Shown one piece after another: positions 1 to 7,785 of a stretch of DNA of 17,188 bases. Origin of the DNA: Lysobacterales bacterium (GTDB taxonomy: Bacteria; Pseudomonadota; Gammaproteobacteria; Xanthomonadales; Xanthomonadaceae). The notes beneath the pieces were generated by a model. It was not told the origin of the DNA, searched no databases, and saw only the letters and a program-made list of their open reading frames with translations. The translations under genes were made by a program, and so were the position numbers. Within the stretch, counting starts at the first letter, position 1. Every line of letters starts with the position of its first letter. The stretch lies in contig JADKCY010000033.1 of the NCBI GenBank assembly GCA_016718605.1, forward strand, positions 1 to 17,188, given 5' to 3'.

Positions 1-434
1 CCGCGCCACTGAGCGAACTGATATGCCGTCAGGTAGTCGCCGTCCTTCAGGAAGTCGCGAACAGAGTAATTGCCGGGGTTGCTGTCGCGCTGGATAGTGG
101 GAAGATTCTTGGCTGGTGCTTTGAAGCCTACGCTGGCCGACACCTGAGCGCGAAATGCCTTCAGGCGCTCCTTGTGATTCAACACCTTGAACTTGCCATC
201 ACCGGGCACATCAAACGTGATCGTGCTGGCGTCATTGTTCTTCAGCTTCTTCCATGCTGCTTCAGTCGGCGCCTTGGCAATAGCCGCATCAACCGCGTCC
301 AGAATCCACTGGCGCGCTTCCTTGATGTTCCTCGGCGTATTGTCGGCTGACTTCTGAACGGATTCCGCCACTACGGCGGGAGTAACCGACTCGGCAGGTT
401 GGCCGGGGGCTTGGTGGGCGACAGGCGCGTTCGC
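1..434 (-). CDS. Out-of-frame continuation of the polyvalent virion protein (partial)
   Basis: A minus-strand reading frame is open from just after a TAA at 435-437 to the left edge (144 codons) and continues beyond it. The translation looks like real protein: a stretch with SADNTPRN, ARQWILDAVDAAIAKAP, then FDVPGDGKFKV and NHKERLKAFR. The pattern of a VPGDG-type turn followed by a short helix resembles segments I associate with phage and plasmid polyvalent proteins; this is recollection, not a search. There is no convincing start: the first in-frame GTG (369-371) has no ribosome binding site. The most economical reading is that this is the downstream part of the gene that stops at 493, separated from it by the frameshift cluster at 393-530. 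It could instead be a separate gene with a cryptic start. I am confident that it is coding and only moderately confident that it is the same gene. Confidence 0.6.
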
Positions 435-530
435 TTAGCCTCGCTGCGGGCATCAAATCGTCCGGGATGTCATAACCGCGGCCACAGCTTTTTCATCCAA
501 CGGCCGCGCTTGCAACGGCGGGGCCCGTTG
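393..530 (-). other. Cluster of apparent frameshifts inside the polyvalent gene
   Basis: Within about 140 bases all three minus-strand frames carry short protein-like stretches that would join into one chain. The main frame ends in ALYEAATGP plus a few residues and TGA (493-495). The frame of the downstream piece reads QARPLDEKAVAA at about 484-511. The main frame then reads GYDIPDDLMPA, the third frame reads SEAKRTRLSPTKPPA, and the downstream frame resumes with ESVTPAVVAESVQK. Joining them needs about four single-base indels, several beside short G/C runs such as the CCCCGCC near 520 and the CCCCC near 410. Either the sequence has local errors or the gene is genuinely damaged here. Confidence 0.5.
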
Positions 531-3500
531 CTGCCTCATACAAGGCGCGGGCTTCGTCCTGAGTCATGGCGTCAACGCGGGCATCCCATGCTTCGGCGCG
601 CTGATCGAGTTCAGATCCCGGCAGGATTACGCGGGACTCTTCTTGATCCACCGCCTTCGCGTCTGCAACAACCTCGCCGGAACCCTTGCCACTGCTGGCT
701 TCCGTCACTTGACGGGTATTTGATTGCTGAACATTACGCGAGCCCGGCGTCACCGCCAGCGTGCCCTTCAAATCCTTGCGCTTTGACCACAGCATGAACT
801 GGCCGGGCTTGAATTGCGCCACAGACATAATGCCGTCCCAGCCTGGCGTGTAGTTGCGCTGGTAGATGGCGCGGGCTTCCTCTTCAGATGCCGCGCCAAT
901 AACGGCCTTGTGCTCATCCAGCGAACCGTCTTCGTTCTTCTGGTTGATGACGTAGATATCGCCCTTCCAGTCGCTTGGCAGGCCCGGCACGATGAACACG
1001 TCCAACGGGTCGCCGTCTGCGCCTTTCGTGCCGATCAGATCGCCATAGTGATCGCGCATGGTTGATGTCCAGCGCTGGCCGTTGCTATCCACGCCCTCAC
1101 GCACAGACCCGGCCGGGTTCTCAATGTCCACCGTGAGCTTCAGCGCGGTGAATTCCACGCGGCCCTTCTGGTATTCGCCCGCCTCTTTCTGCTCTTCGGT
1201 CGGCTGCGGGATGTCGTTCAATGGCGAAGTAGCGGCATCGTGCGCAGCAGCATCCACGTCACTGCGCACGTCAGGAATTGCGGTGTTACGCTGGTACGCC
1301 AGAAACTCTTGGCGCTCTGCCTGCTGCTCAGGAGACCCAGCCTTCAGGAATGCAGCGGGCTTGCCTGCGGCTTTGCGCCAATCCGCATAATCCAGACCAG
1401 CTGGGATGGAATCCACAACAGGCGGATTTACATCCTGGGCGCTATTATCAGACGCCCCCACGCTTCTTGATGCCGCCACTACGTCAGCAACATCAAAATA
1501 GTCACGAATAACCAGATTCGGGAACATCTGCTGAAGGGGCTCGACAATCTCGCTGTGCGCGGGATTCACCAGGACACCAAGAATATCGTCGGATGTAGGC
1601 TGCCGTCCGTTCAGCCCTTCTGCCAGCGTGATGATAAATGGGCCGTCACGATAGGCGACTCCACCTGCCGTAGCGCCTCCGCTAGAGTGGCCTTTCGGTG
1701 CGGAAAGAGCGTCATAAAACAGAATCCTGTTCGGGTCAATCCCGCCCGTCAGCATCCGAATAAGGCTATCTATGCCGCCAGAAAGCGTTGCTTCTTTTGA
1801 CATCCCGTGCGCAGGAATGCGAGACCCGGCTTCCGCTATCGCATTAAACGATCTGCTAGCTTCAGCAGTCCCTCCCTGCCACTCGTTGTTTCGGCTTGAT
1901 CTGTTTGCAAAATCCCATGCGCGAGCCATATCCTTGAGCCGCTGCACAACATCTGGCGCTACAGCTTGCGCGTTGTTTTCCGGACTTACAGCCTCTGCGC
2001 TGTTTTGTTCCGGCGCTTCGTTCGTTTCCGAGATTTGAATCGAATTCGGAACATCGCCGGAAACAACGTTTTGCGCTTCGGAATTGAGAGACGCGTCGGA
2101 AATCCGCTCGATAGGCGACACGTCGGCCGCGACTTGCTCCGACGCGGGAGAAACTTGTGGCTGATTTTCAGCCGGTGACCGGCTAGATTGCGCAATCGCG
2201 GCCTGTTCGGCTTCATTCAGGCGGGCAATGCGCTGGCCGTTACGGTTCAGCACCTGGTTGCCCTTGATTCGATTACCGGACTGCTGTGCGGCCTTCATCA
2301 CGCCTGGACGAATACCTGCGGCGGGCTGTTGCACTTGCGGCGCGGCGGCTTCGCGGATACCCGCATTAGCGGCATCCAGTTCATTCGGCGCAGACGGAAT
2401 TGTTTGATCGGTCGCATCAACCGCGTCGCGCACATCAAAAAACCTGCCCATGATGCGCTGTTCTTCCGGCGTCAGAGACGGATTGCGAACGCCGCGGCCG
2501 GTGAGCTGCTCCATGAACGCGCTAACGGCGAACTCTGGCGATGCAGTCAGCGCCTGCGGATCTTCGAGCATGCCTTGCAGAATGCCAAGGCGATCGCGCT
2601 GTACGCGGTCCATATCACCCGCAGCAACGCGGGCATCTGCAGATTCCAGATAAGATTCAAACTGCAACTTGGCTTTCGCGAACTGCGCTTGCGCCAGGGA
2701 ATCGCGGCGCTGCTGCAGATCCGCCTTTTCGTCATTCAGCAGATCCGCAAATTCGGATTGTTGAGCGAAGTTCCCGCGCGGCGTCTGCTCGGCACGCTGC
2801 CGTGGTTCGCGGTTCGCGAACGGACCTGTGTCCTGAACAGCCAAACGCTGCGCTTGGTCTGCCTTCTCTTGCTGGATCAGGTCGGCGAATTCGTTCTGCT
2901 GCGAAAAGCTTCCAGCAGGTAGCACGTCCGATCGAGCGCGGAACTGTTCAGCGGATTCCTGAGCTGGCGGCGTAGCCTTTTGGCTGGCAACCACTGCACG
3001 AGCGAGAGGCGAATGCGGCTGCGCTGCGGCTGCCTGAATCGCCGGGTCGATGGCAGCAGGCTGAGAGCGGTGACGCCCTGCTGCTGGAGCAACCGCAACG
3101 CCGCCCAGCACCGCGGGGGCTACGGAGTCAATGACATCGCGCCAGGATTCTGGCGTACCAACTTCCTTCCCCGCGCCCTTCTGCTCCATCAGCGTTTGCA
3201 CGCCCTCTGTCGCTCCCTGCATGCTGCTATCGAGCGCAGCGGCCTTAGCAACACGCGCTGGATAGCTGCCAGAAAACCCCTTGGTTCCGGCGCCGCCAAG
3301 AACCTGTTTCTGCATCAAGTATTCCGGCCCTGTATCAGCAAGCGCCGCACCAATAGACCATGCGAAAATTTCACCAAGTCGGTTATCTGTCTTTCCTGCT
3401 TCCGCAGCTTCACCGTAGATGCTTCCCGCTTCCTGCCTGAAGTTGTTGGCAAACATAGCTGTAGCCTGGGCGGCGTTAGCCATTTTCCCAGCAGCGTTTT

Positions 3501-4593
3501 CAGCGGCCTGCTTACCTATCTGGGACTTGACTGTATCGGTCATGGCCGCTTGTGCGGCATCCTTGGTCAGCCCTTTGGCAACCTGCTCAGCCAAGAACTT
3601 TTCAGATAGATTGCCAACCTCAGATGTAACCAGTCCTTTGAGCGTGCTCTGTATCGCGGCCTTGCCAATAGCTTTTCCAGCAAGGGCGCCGACACCCCCG
3701 GTTACCAGCCCCTCAAACACTTGATAACCAAGGTATGTCAGAGAATCAATCGCCCACGGAACGGTGCCGGTGTCGCGCTTCCCTTCCCACATATCCATGA
3801 ACGATGCGTTCTGTGAGTACTTCGCCGACTCGTCCATCTTGCGCTTGTAGAGATCCAGTCCCCACTGTTTCAGCCCCCCCGATCCAACTGCATCGCCAGC
3901 AAACGCGGCAAGCCCACCCGTTAGCGCTTGCGATTGCACAAATCCACGCTTCAAGCCGTCTGCTGCTGCGTCCATAAGGCCGCGGTTCGCTTTGCGATCA
4001 ATCTCGGCATTGGCAGCGTCTAAATTCAAAACAAAAGATGGCGTGTCGCTACGATCGCGCTGGAATGGCTTCTGTTGATTTGGGAATAGCTGCCCCGCAA
4101 TACTGCGAACCTTGTTTGTAGCGGCCTGAATGCCAGCGACGTAATTGGGGTCTTCTGCATACCCGCCGTCCTTCAGCGCCTGCGCGTACTTCACGGGGTC
4201 AGCCCCCGCCCCGTAAGCCCCTTGAAACTTACGCGACATCAGGCCAAGGAAGTCACTCCCAAAATCGTCTGGCGTTCCGTATGCCCGATACCGATCTTTT
4301 GACCCGGTCATGTTGTCCGTAGCCGCAACGCCACGCCCCGAGAAGTCTTTGATGTTCCCAAGGTTATTCGTGCCAGGGATAACGGACTTACCCCATCCCG
4401 TTTCATGGCCCCACTGCCCCAGCAGAATGCTAGGATCAACTCCCATTTCTCCGCCGACCTTGGCCGCGAGAGGGGCGTAGGCGCTTACAAACTCACCTAC
4501 GCTCCCTCCTTGCCTTGCTTGCGGATCGGAAGGGGCGGGATTACGTGTGTTCTGACCAGCAATCGATAGCAGTTCGTCTGCAGTTTTGTGCAT
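493..4593 (-). CDS. Polyvalent virion/ejection protein with glucosaminidase and pyrophosphatase-like domains
   Basis: A 1366-residue protein, last of the ejection module; it starts 11 bases after the preceding stop with an AGGA ribosome binding site. Residues about 32-165 form a GH73/FlgJ-type glucosaminidase domain: GQWGHETGWGKS holds the presumed catalytic Glu64, and GGYAEDPNYV closes the fold. This would open peptidoglycan during DNA entry. Residues about 200-510 are Ala/Gly-rich with hydrophobic stretches (about 294-311 and 485-507) and are probably membrane-active. Two similar 22-residue segments lie at 562-583 and 608-629. Residues about 931-1034 form a compact domain I cannot name. Residues about 1138-1260 resemble the inorganic-pyrophosphatase-like domain of polyvalent proteins, with GADGDPLDVFIVPG echoing the DGDPxD pyrophosphatase signature. 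Known polyvalent proteins are packaged and injected with the genome. The TGA at 493 is probably not the true end, since coding sequence continues to the left edge in another frame. The glucosaminidase and pyrophosphatase-like calls are good; the virion location is inferred from context. Confidence 0.82.
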   Translation of the reverse strand: MHKTADELLSIAGQNTRNPAPSDPQARQGGSVGEFVSAYAPLAAKVGGEMGVDPSILLGQWGHETGWGKSVIPGTNNLGNIKDFSGRGVAATDNMTGSKDRYRAYGTPDDFGSDFLGLMSRKFQGAYGAGADPVKYAQALKDGGYAEDPNYVAGIQAATNKVRSIAGQLFPNQQKPFQRDRSDTPSFVLNLDAANAEIDRKANRGLMDAAADGLKRGFVQSQALTGGLAAFAGDAVGSGGLKQWGLDLYKRKMDESAKYSQNASFMDMWEGKRDTGTVPWAIDSLTYLGYQVFEGLVTGGVGALAGKAIGKAAIQSTLKGLVTSEVGNLSEKFLAEQVAKGLTKDAAQAAMTDTVKSQIGKQAAENAAGKMANAAQATAMFANNFRQEAGSIYGEAAEAGKTDNRLGEIFAWSIGAALADTGPEYLMQKQVLGGAGTKGFSGSYPARVAKAAALDSSMQGATEGVQTLMEQKGAGKEVGTPESWRDVIDSVAPAVLGGVAVAPAAGRHRSQPAAIDPAIQAAAAQPHSPLARAVVASQKATPPAQESAEQFRARSDVLPAGSFSQQNEFADLIQQEKADQAQRLAVQDTGPFANREPRQRAEQTPRGNFAQQSEFADLLNDEKADLQQRRDSLAQAQFAKAKLQFESYLESADARVAAGDMDRVQRDRLGILQGMLEDPQALTASPEFAVSAFMEQLTGRGVRNPSLTPEEQRIMGRFFDVRDAVDATDQTIPSAPNELDAANAGIREAAAPQVQQPAAGIRPGVMKAAQQSGNRIKGNQVLNRNGQRIARLNEAEQAAIAQSSRSPAENQPQVSPASEQVAADVSPIERISDASLNSEAQNVVSGDVPNSIQISETNEAPEQNSAEAVSPENNAQAVAPDVVQRLKDMARAWDFANRSSRNNEWQGGTAEASRSFNAIAEAGSRIPAHGMSKEATLSGGIDSLIRMLTGGIDPNRILFYDALSAPKGHSSGGATAGGVAYRDGPFIITLAEGLNGRQPTSDDILGVLVNPAHSEIVEPLQQMFPNLVIRDYFDVADVVAASRSVGASDNSAQDVNPPVVDSIPAGLDYADWRKAAGKPAAFLKAGSPEQQAERQEFLAYQRNTAIPDVRSDVDAAAHDAATSPLNDIPQPTEEQKEAGEYQKGRVEFTALKLTVDIENPAGSVREGVDSNGQRWTSTMRDHYGDLIGTKGADGDPLDVFIVPGLPSDWKGDIYVINQKNEDGSLDEHKAVIGAASEEEARAIYQRNYTPGWDGIMSVAQFKPGQFMLWSKRKDLKGTLAVTPGSRNVQQSNTRQVTEASSGKGSGEVVADAKAVDQEESRVILPGSELDQRAEAWDARVDAMTQDEARALYEAATGPAVASAAVG
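2707..2910 (-). repeat. Two-copy internal protein repeat in the polyvalent protein
   Basis: Residues 562-583 (DNA 2845-2910) and 608-629 (DNA 2707-2772) share a pattern: SFSQQNEFADLIQQEKAD against NFAQQSEFADLLNDEKAD, with a period of 46 residues. Both copies are Gln/Glu-rich and likely helical, and sit between the hydrophobic region and the C-terminal domains. The DNA has diverged more than the protein, which suggests an old duplication kept at the protein level. Confidence 0.7.
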
Positions 4594-4604
4594 GTTTTGT
4601 CCTG

Positions 4605-6425
4605 TTATTTCCGGGAGAGTTTTGCTACTGCCGGGCTGGAAAGAGCCGGGTATTTTTTCAATGCAACCGCCAATTGCGCGCGTTCGTCCTGAGAAACGAA
4701 AGCCCCCGGAACCGATAGCTCTTTGACAAGGCGCTGCGCTCGGGCGAAGTCATCTTCCTGGCTCTGCTTGTCTGCTGCATCCCGAGCCGCCTTCGCTCTT
4801 GCATCGGATTCCGCCTGAGACCCGTTCTTCGGCTCTACCCTGGAAAAGTATTCAGCTTGTTTCTGCTTCGCTTGCGGAGTGGGCTGACTTGTAACTCCCG
4901 CAGGAGCCCGGACAGGGGCCGGAGTCTGCGCGGCGGTATTCGCCTGCCTCTGGAGGATTCCAATCATCTGCAGCTTGCGAACTGCGTTTTCTGCGTCTGG
5001 ACCTTGAAAAACCCTATTACCGACGGCCGATCGAAGCTCCGCGACCCGCTGGGGCGACTTCATCAAATTCTGCACATCACTCCACTCTGACGGGTCCGAT
5101 TTCTGCACGGCAGCCAACCATTGATCTTCGGCCGACTTAGCCTGCACGATGGCATTAGCCCTGCGCTGCGCTTGCGCTTGAGCCAGTTTTTCACCTGTCA
5201 AGGCATTGCCTTTGTCGTCAGTTGGCGCCTGCGTAAATTCAGGCGTAGACGGATCAACAATGCGCCCGGTCAGGATTGGGGTGTTGCTTCTCGGGTCAAT
5301 CACAGCCTCTTCCCATTGGCCTGTTGCCATATTCAGAGTAGGCGTAACCTTTGCACGCCCACCGGCTACCTGACTAGCAAGCGCCGCAGCGCCAGCATCA
5401 GTCAAGCTCGGGTTAGCGCCTTTGATGCGTGACGCAAGGTCGAAATACGGGGCTGACGCAATTTCGTTACCTGCTGCGTCTTTCTGGCTGCCGAACGTGG
5501 CGTTGAAGTCGGTGTATTTCATGCCGAACCCGCCAGACTGGCCGCCACCTTGAGACCTGCTGCCACCGCCCCCGCCGCTGCCACCCCTGCCACCTGGCCC
5601 GCGATCAATTTTCTCCATATCAATCGCCAGCCTTGCATTGCGGTATTGCGCAGTGGCAGCTCTATCCTGCGCGGCCTCGATTCTCTTTGCATTGTTCTGC
5701 AAATCTATGTTCTTGCGGGTTGAGTACGCGGCCATGGCTTCCGTACTCATACGAGCCTGCAAGTCATTCAGGTAATCCATCTGATCCGAATAGACGCGCG
5801 ACTTATTCCCGTCGCCGTAATCAAGCTGGATTCCGCCATTTGGCAACTGCACGGCTGCAACGTTTTGACTCCCTCGTAGATGCCGCTCAGCTGCAGCGAT
5901 GTCGCCCGTCTGCGCGCCGATCTTGAACGCCTCTGCGCCACGCACCCCTTCAGCCTTCTCCGCATACTTGGCCGCCAGAGCCTGAATCGCTGGATTGTCG
6001 TGACCAGCCGACCACTTTGACATTTCGCGCAGCGCATCCGATTGCTGCATTAGGGAGATTCCGCCAACCTTGATTTGGGGGCTTGACGCACGCTCAATCT
6101 CGGCCGGGCTCGGAGCTTTATCCATGCCCGACACATCTGATGGAATTGCGCTTGGCGCTGGGGATGATTCGACCGGCTTACCAACCTGTGTCATCAACTT
6201 ACCAAACTGTGCGTCCGCCTCTTGCGCAGCCTTTTCGTCAGCGAGCTTGCGCTGCATCGCCTCCTTGGTCATGCGAGACGTTTCGAGCTGATCGGCCAAT
6301 GCTTTACCTGAGTCCTCGGTGCGCTGACGCTCAAGGTCGATCCGCTGCTGATTCTGCTGGCTTTGGCGGTTAGCATCCATCTGGTCTGCGGCGCCGCCAA
6401 TGAATGAGGCGAAGTTGAAAGTCAT
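4605..6425 (-). CDS. Probable DNA-ejection / internal virion protein, 606 residues
   Basis: Residues about 15-75 are rich in Gln, Glu, Lys and Arg and should form a coiled coil. A Gly-rich flexible linker lies at about 273-300. The C-terminal half is Ala/Gln/Lys-rich and helical, ending in a basic tail (KLSRK). There is no enzyme motif, signal peptide or transmembrane segment. This composition, and the place directly upstream of the lytic polyvalent protein, match the long helical internal proteins that podoviruses eject ahead of their DNA. The start overlaps the preceding stop as ATGA and has a GAAGGG ribosome binding site, so translation is probably coupled. I do not recognise a named family. 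The role rests on context and composition; the coding call itself is secure. Confidence 0.75.
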   Translation of the reverse strand: MTFNFASFIGGAADQMDANRQSQQNQQRIDLERQRTEDSGKALADQLETSRMTKEAMQRKLADEKAAQEADAQFGKLMTQVGKPVESSPAPSAIPSDVSGMDKAPSPAEIERASSPQIKVGGISLMQQSDALREMSKWSAGHDNPAIQALAAKYAEKAEGVRGAEAFKIGAQTGDIAAAERHLRGSQNVAAVQLPNGGIQLDYGDGNKSRVYSDQMDYLNDLQARMSTEAMAAYSTRKNIDLQNNAKRIEAAQDRAATAQYRNARLAIDMEKIDRGPGGRGGSGGGGGSRSQGGGQSGGFGMKYTDFNATFGSQKDAAGNEIASAPYFDLASRIKGANPSLTDAGAAALASQVAGGRAKVTPTLNMATGQWEEAVIDPRSNTPILTGRIVDPSTPEFTQAPTDDKGNALTGEKLAQAQAQRRANAIVQAKSAEDQWLAAVQKSDPSEWSDVQNLMKSPQRVAELRSAVGNRVFQGPDAENAVRKLQMIGILQRQANTAAQTPAPVRAPAGVTSQPTPQAKQKQAEYFSRVEPKNGSQAESDARAKAARDAADKQSQEDDFARAQRLVKELSVPGAFVSQDERAQLAVALKKYPALSSPAVAKLSRK

Positions 6426-7381
6426 GCGAGAATCCCTTCTGAGGCCATGCGATCCGCAGCACGCTGCGCGGCTACCCGCTTGGCAATAGACGCTGCGTCG
6501 TAAATTGAATCTGAGTTGCTGTTATCTGAAAGCCAGCTTGGGCGATTACTCAACCCGCCAACCTGAATGCTTGGCGATGCGCTGCTGATTGAGCTGGTCG
6601 TGGCATCGCTGACGGATGCGGGAGAAGATGTCCCGCTGGAAGCAGCGACCGATGTTGATGTTGGGGGGGCGTATCCGCTTGTTGATGGAGATGCGGAAGC
6701 GGTTGATGTGTCACCGCCTTTGTACGAAGCGTTGCCAAGCCCAGCCGCGTTTGCCCCCTGTTTAGCAATAGCCGTAACAGCAGGGCTAATTCCCAAAACG
6801 TTGCCAAGGGTCGACAACCCCATCCCGATAACGCCGTTGTTGTTTCCGTCCGACGCGCTAATCCCTGTATTCGTCATCCCCAGCACCATTCCAGCGACGG
6901 GGCTGATCGCTGACAAAACTGGAGTCAAAATTGGAGATAGGGCTTTTACCGCAATACGGCCATCGCCTTCTGCGACAGTCTTATTTCCAAGCGTCGCGGT
7001 TTTTCCGAACAGGCTCGGGTTGTTGTAGCCAAGAGTACCCTCTTTGTTTTTTGCTTCTGACTCGTCTGCAGACACACCGCCAGAAGGAGTGCCAGTCTCG
7101 GAGTTTCCTCCAAGCGATCCCTCTCTACTCCACGCTATGGTTTGCGCGTTTGAAGAAGATCCCGAGTTTGGAGATGCATTAGATTCGCCACCGTGGCCAG
7201 TCTGTCCATAGGCCGTTGATCCTTGCGGGCCATAGCTTGGACTGCTTGGACCACCTCCCCCGCCACCTCCGCTTGGCCCCGCGCTGTGACCCGTGGTTTG
7301 CCCGCCGACTCCATAGCTTGGGCCAGAAGCCGTAGACGAAGATCCACCACCCCCACCACCTCCACCCCCGCCGCCACTCAT
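6422..7381 (-). CDS. Gly/Ser-rich probable internal virion protein, 319 residues
   Basis: Residues 3-13 are eleven consecutive glycines, with a second Gly run at about 39-45, followed by a Ser/Gly/Asn-rich low-complexity stretch to about residue 110. Residues about 145-210 contain two moderately hydrophobic segments (LSPILTPVLSAISPVAGMVL and GVIGMGLSTLGNVLG). A Ser/Thr-rich linker leads to a short basic helix at the C-terminus (SIAKRVAAQRAADRM). The pattern of flexible tail, hydrophobic core and flexible linker is common in phage ejection proteins, which must pass through the portal and insert into a membrane. ATGA overlaps join it to the genes on both sides, and a strong GGAGGT site precedes the ATG. 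I recognise no named family, so the role is inferred from neighbours. Confidence 0.7.
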   Translation of the reverse strand: MSGGGGGGGGGGGSSSTASGPSYGVGGQTTGHSAGPSGGGGGGGPSSPSYGPQGSTAYGQTGHGGESNASPNSGSSSNAQTIAWSREGSLGGNSETGTPSGGVSADESEAKNKEGTLGYNNPSLFGKTATLGNKTVAEGDGRIAVKALSPILTPVLSAISPVAGMVLGMTNTGISASDGNNNGVIGMGLSTLGNVLGISPAVTAIAKQGANAAGLGNASYKGGDTSTASASPSTSGYAPPTSTSVAASSGTSSPASVSDATTSSISSASPSIQVGGLSNRPSWLSDNSNSDSIYDAASIAKRVAAQRAADRMASEGILA

Positions 7382-7785
7382 AGCGAAACCTCCACCACAC
7401 GGCTAATTTCGTAAAACTTGAACTTTTGCCGCCAGAGCCTGGCCACCGACTCACGCGCGAGCCCGCGAATGCGCGTGTAGCCGCGCTGCAAGCACCATGC
7501 TTTGAGTTGCGAGAAAAGGTCAGCGTCTGATATCAAGCGCCCGCCAATGGCTGTGATGAACGCAACCGTCACATTTGGATAGCATTCGGAAGCAACTGTC
7601 ACCGCGCCCGCTACGTCGTCTCCATCAAGCGCAATCAGAAGCACCTGATGCCCAGTTACCAACAGGACTTTGAGCTGGTCTGCGGAATACTCCCCGCCAG
7701 AAAACGCGATGGCATCGGCCAGCATTTTCTCTACCCGAGGCCACACGGAAACGACGTGATGAGGGTGGATGTATTCGAGCTTCAT
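7378..7785 (-). CDS. GNAT-like acetyltransferase-fold protein of the ejection module
   Basis: A 135-residue protein. After an N-terminal helix (VVSVWPRVEKMLADAI), a central strand region (QVLLIALDGDDVAGAVTV), and a late strand-helix part (LKAWCLQRGYTRIRGLA, then VARLWRQKFKFYEISRVVEV) follow the order of a GNAT fold. T7-like and other podoviruses carry such small GNAT-like proteins next to their internal virion proteins (T7 gp13 is the usual comparison). The acetyl-CoA binding loop (Q/RxxGxG/A) is not evident, so catalytic activity is uncertain and a structural or chaperone role is possible. I chose the ATG at 7785, which shares its first base with the upstream TGA, over a TTG one codon earlier. 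A G-rich stretch about 10 bases upstream may serve as the ribosome binding site. The next gene starts in an ATGA overlap. Confidence 0.65.
   Translation of the reverse strand: MKLEYIHPHHVVSVWPRVEKMLADAIAFSGGEYSADQLKVLLVTGHQVLLIALDGDDVAGAVTVASECYPNVTVAFITAIGGRLISDADLFSQLKAWCLQRGYTRIRGLARESVARLWRQKFKFYEISRVVEVSL

Noticed and set aside
369..371. GTG as the start of an independent gene at the left edge
   Set aside because: There is no ribosome binding site, and protein-like sequence continues upstream of it in this and the other frames, which fits a frameshifted continuation better.
399..797. A 132-codon plus-strand frame over the frameshift cluster
   Set aside because: The translation is Arg/Pro-rich and domain-free, and it overlaps good minus-strand coding sequence; it does not explain the broken frames.
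2188..2922. A 244-codon open frame on the plus strand
   Set aside because: It lies wholly antisense to the polyvalent gene. Its translation is rich in Arg, His and Cys without domain-like structure, as expected of a shadow frame in GC-rich coding DNA.
2980..3609. A 209-codon open frame on the plus strand
   Set aside because: It is antisense to the same gene, with no ribosome binding site and no recognisable protein features; the minus-strand frame has clear protein character.
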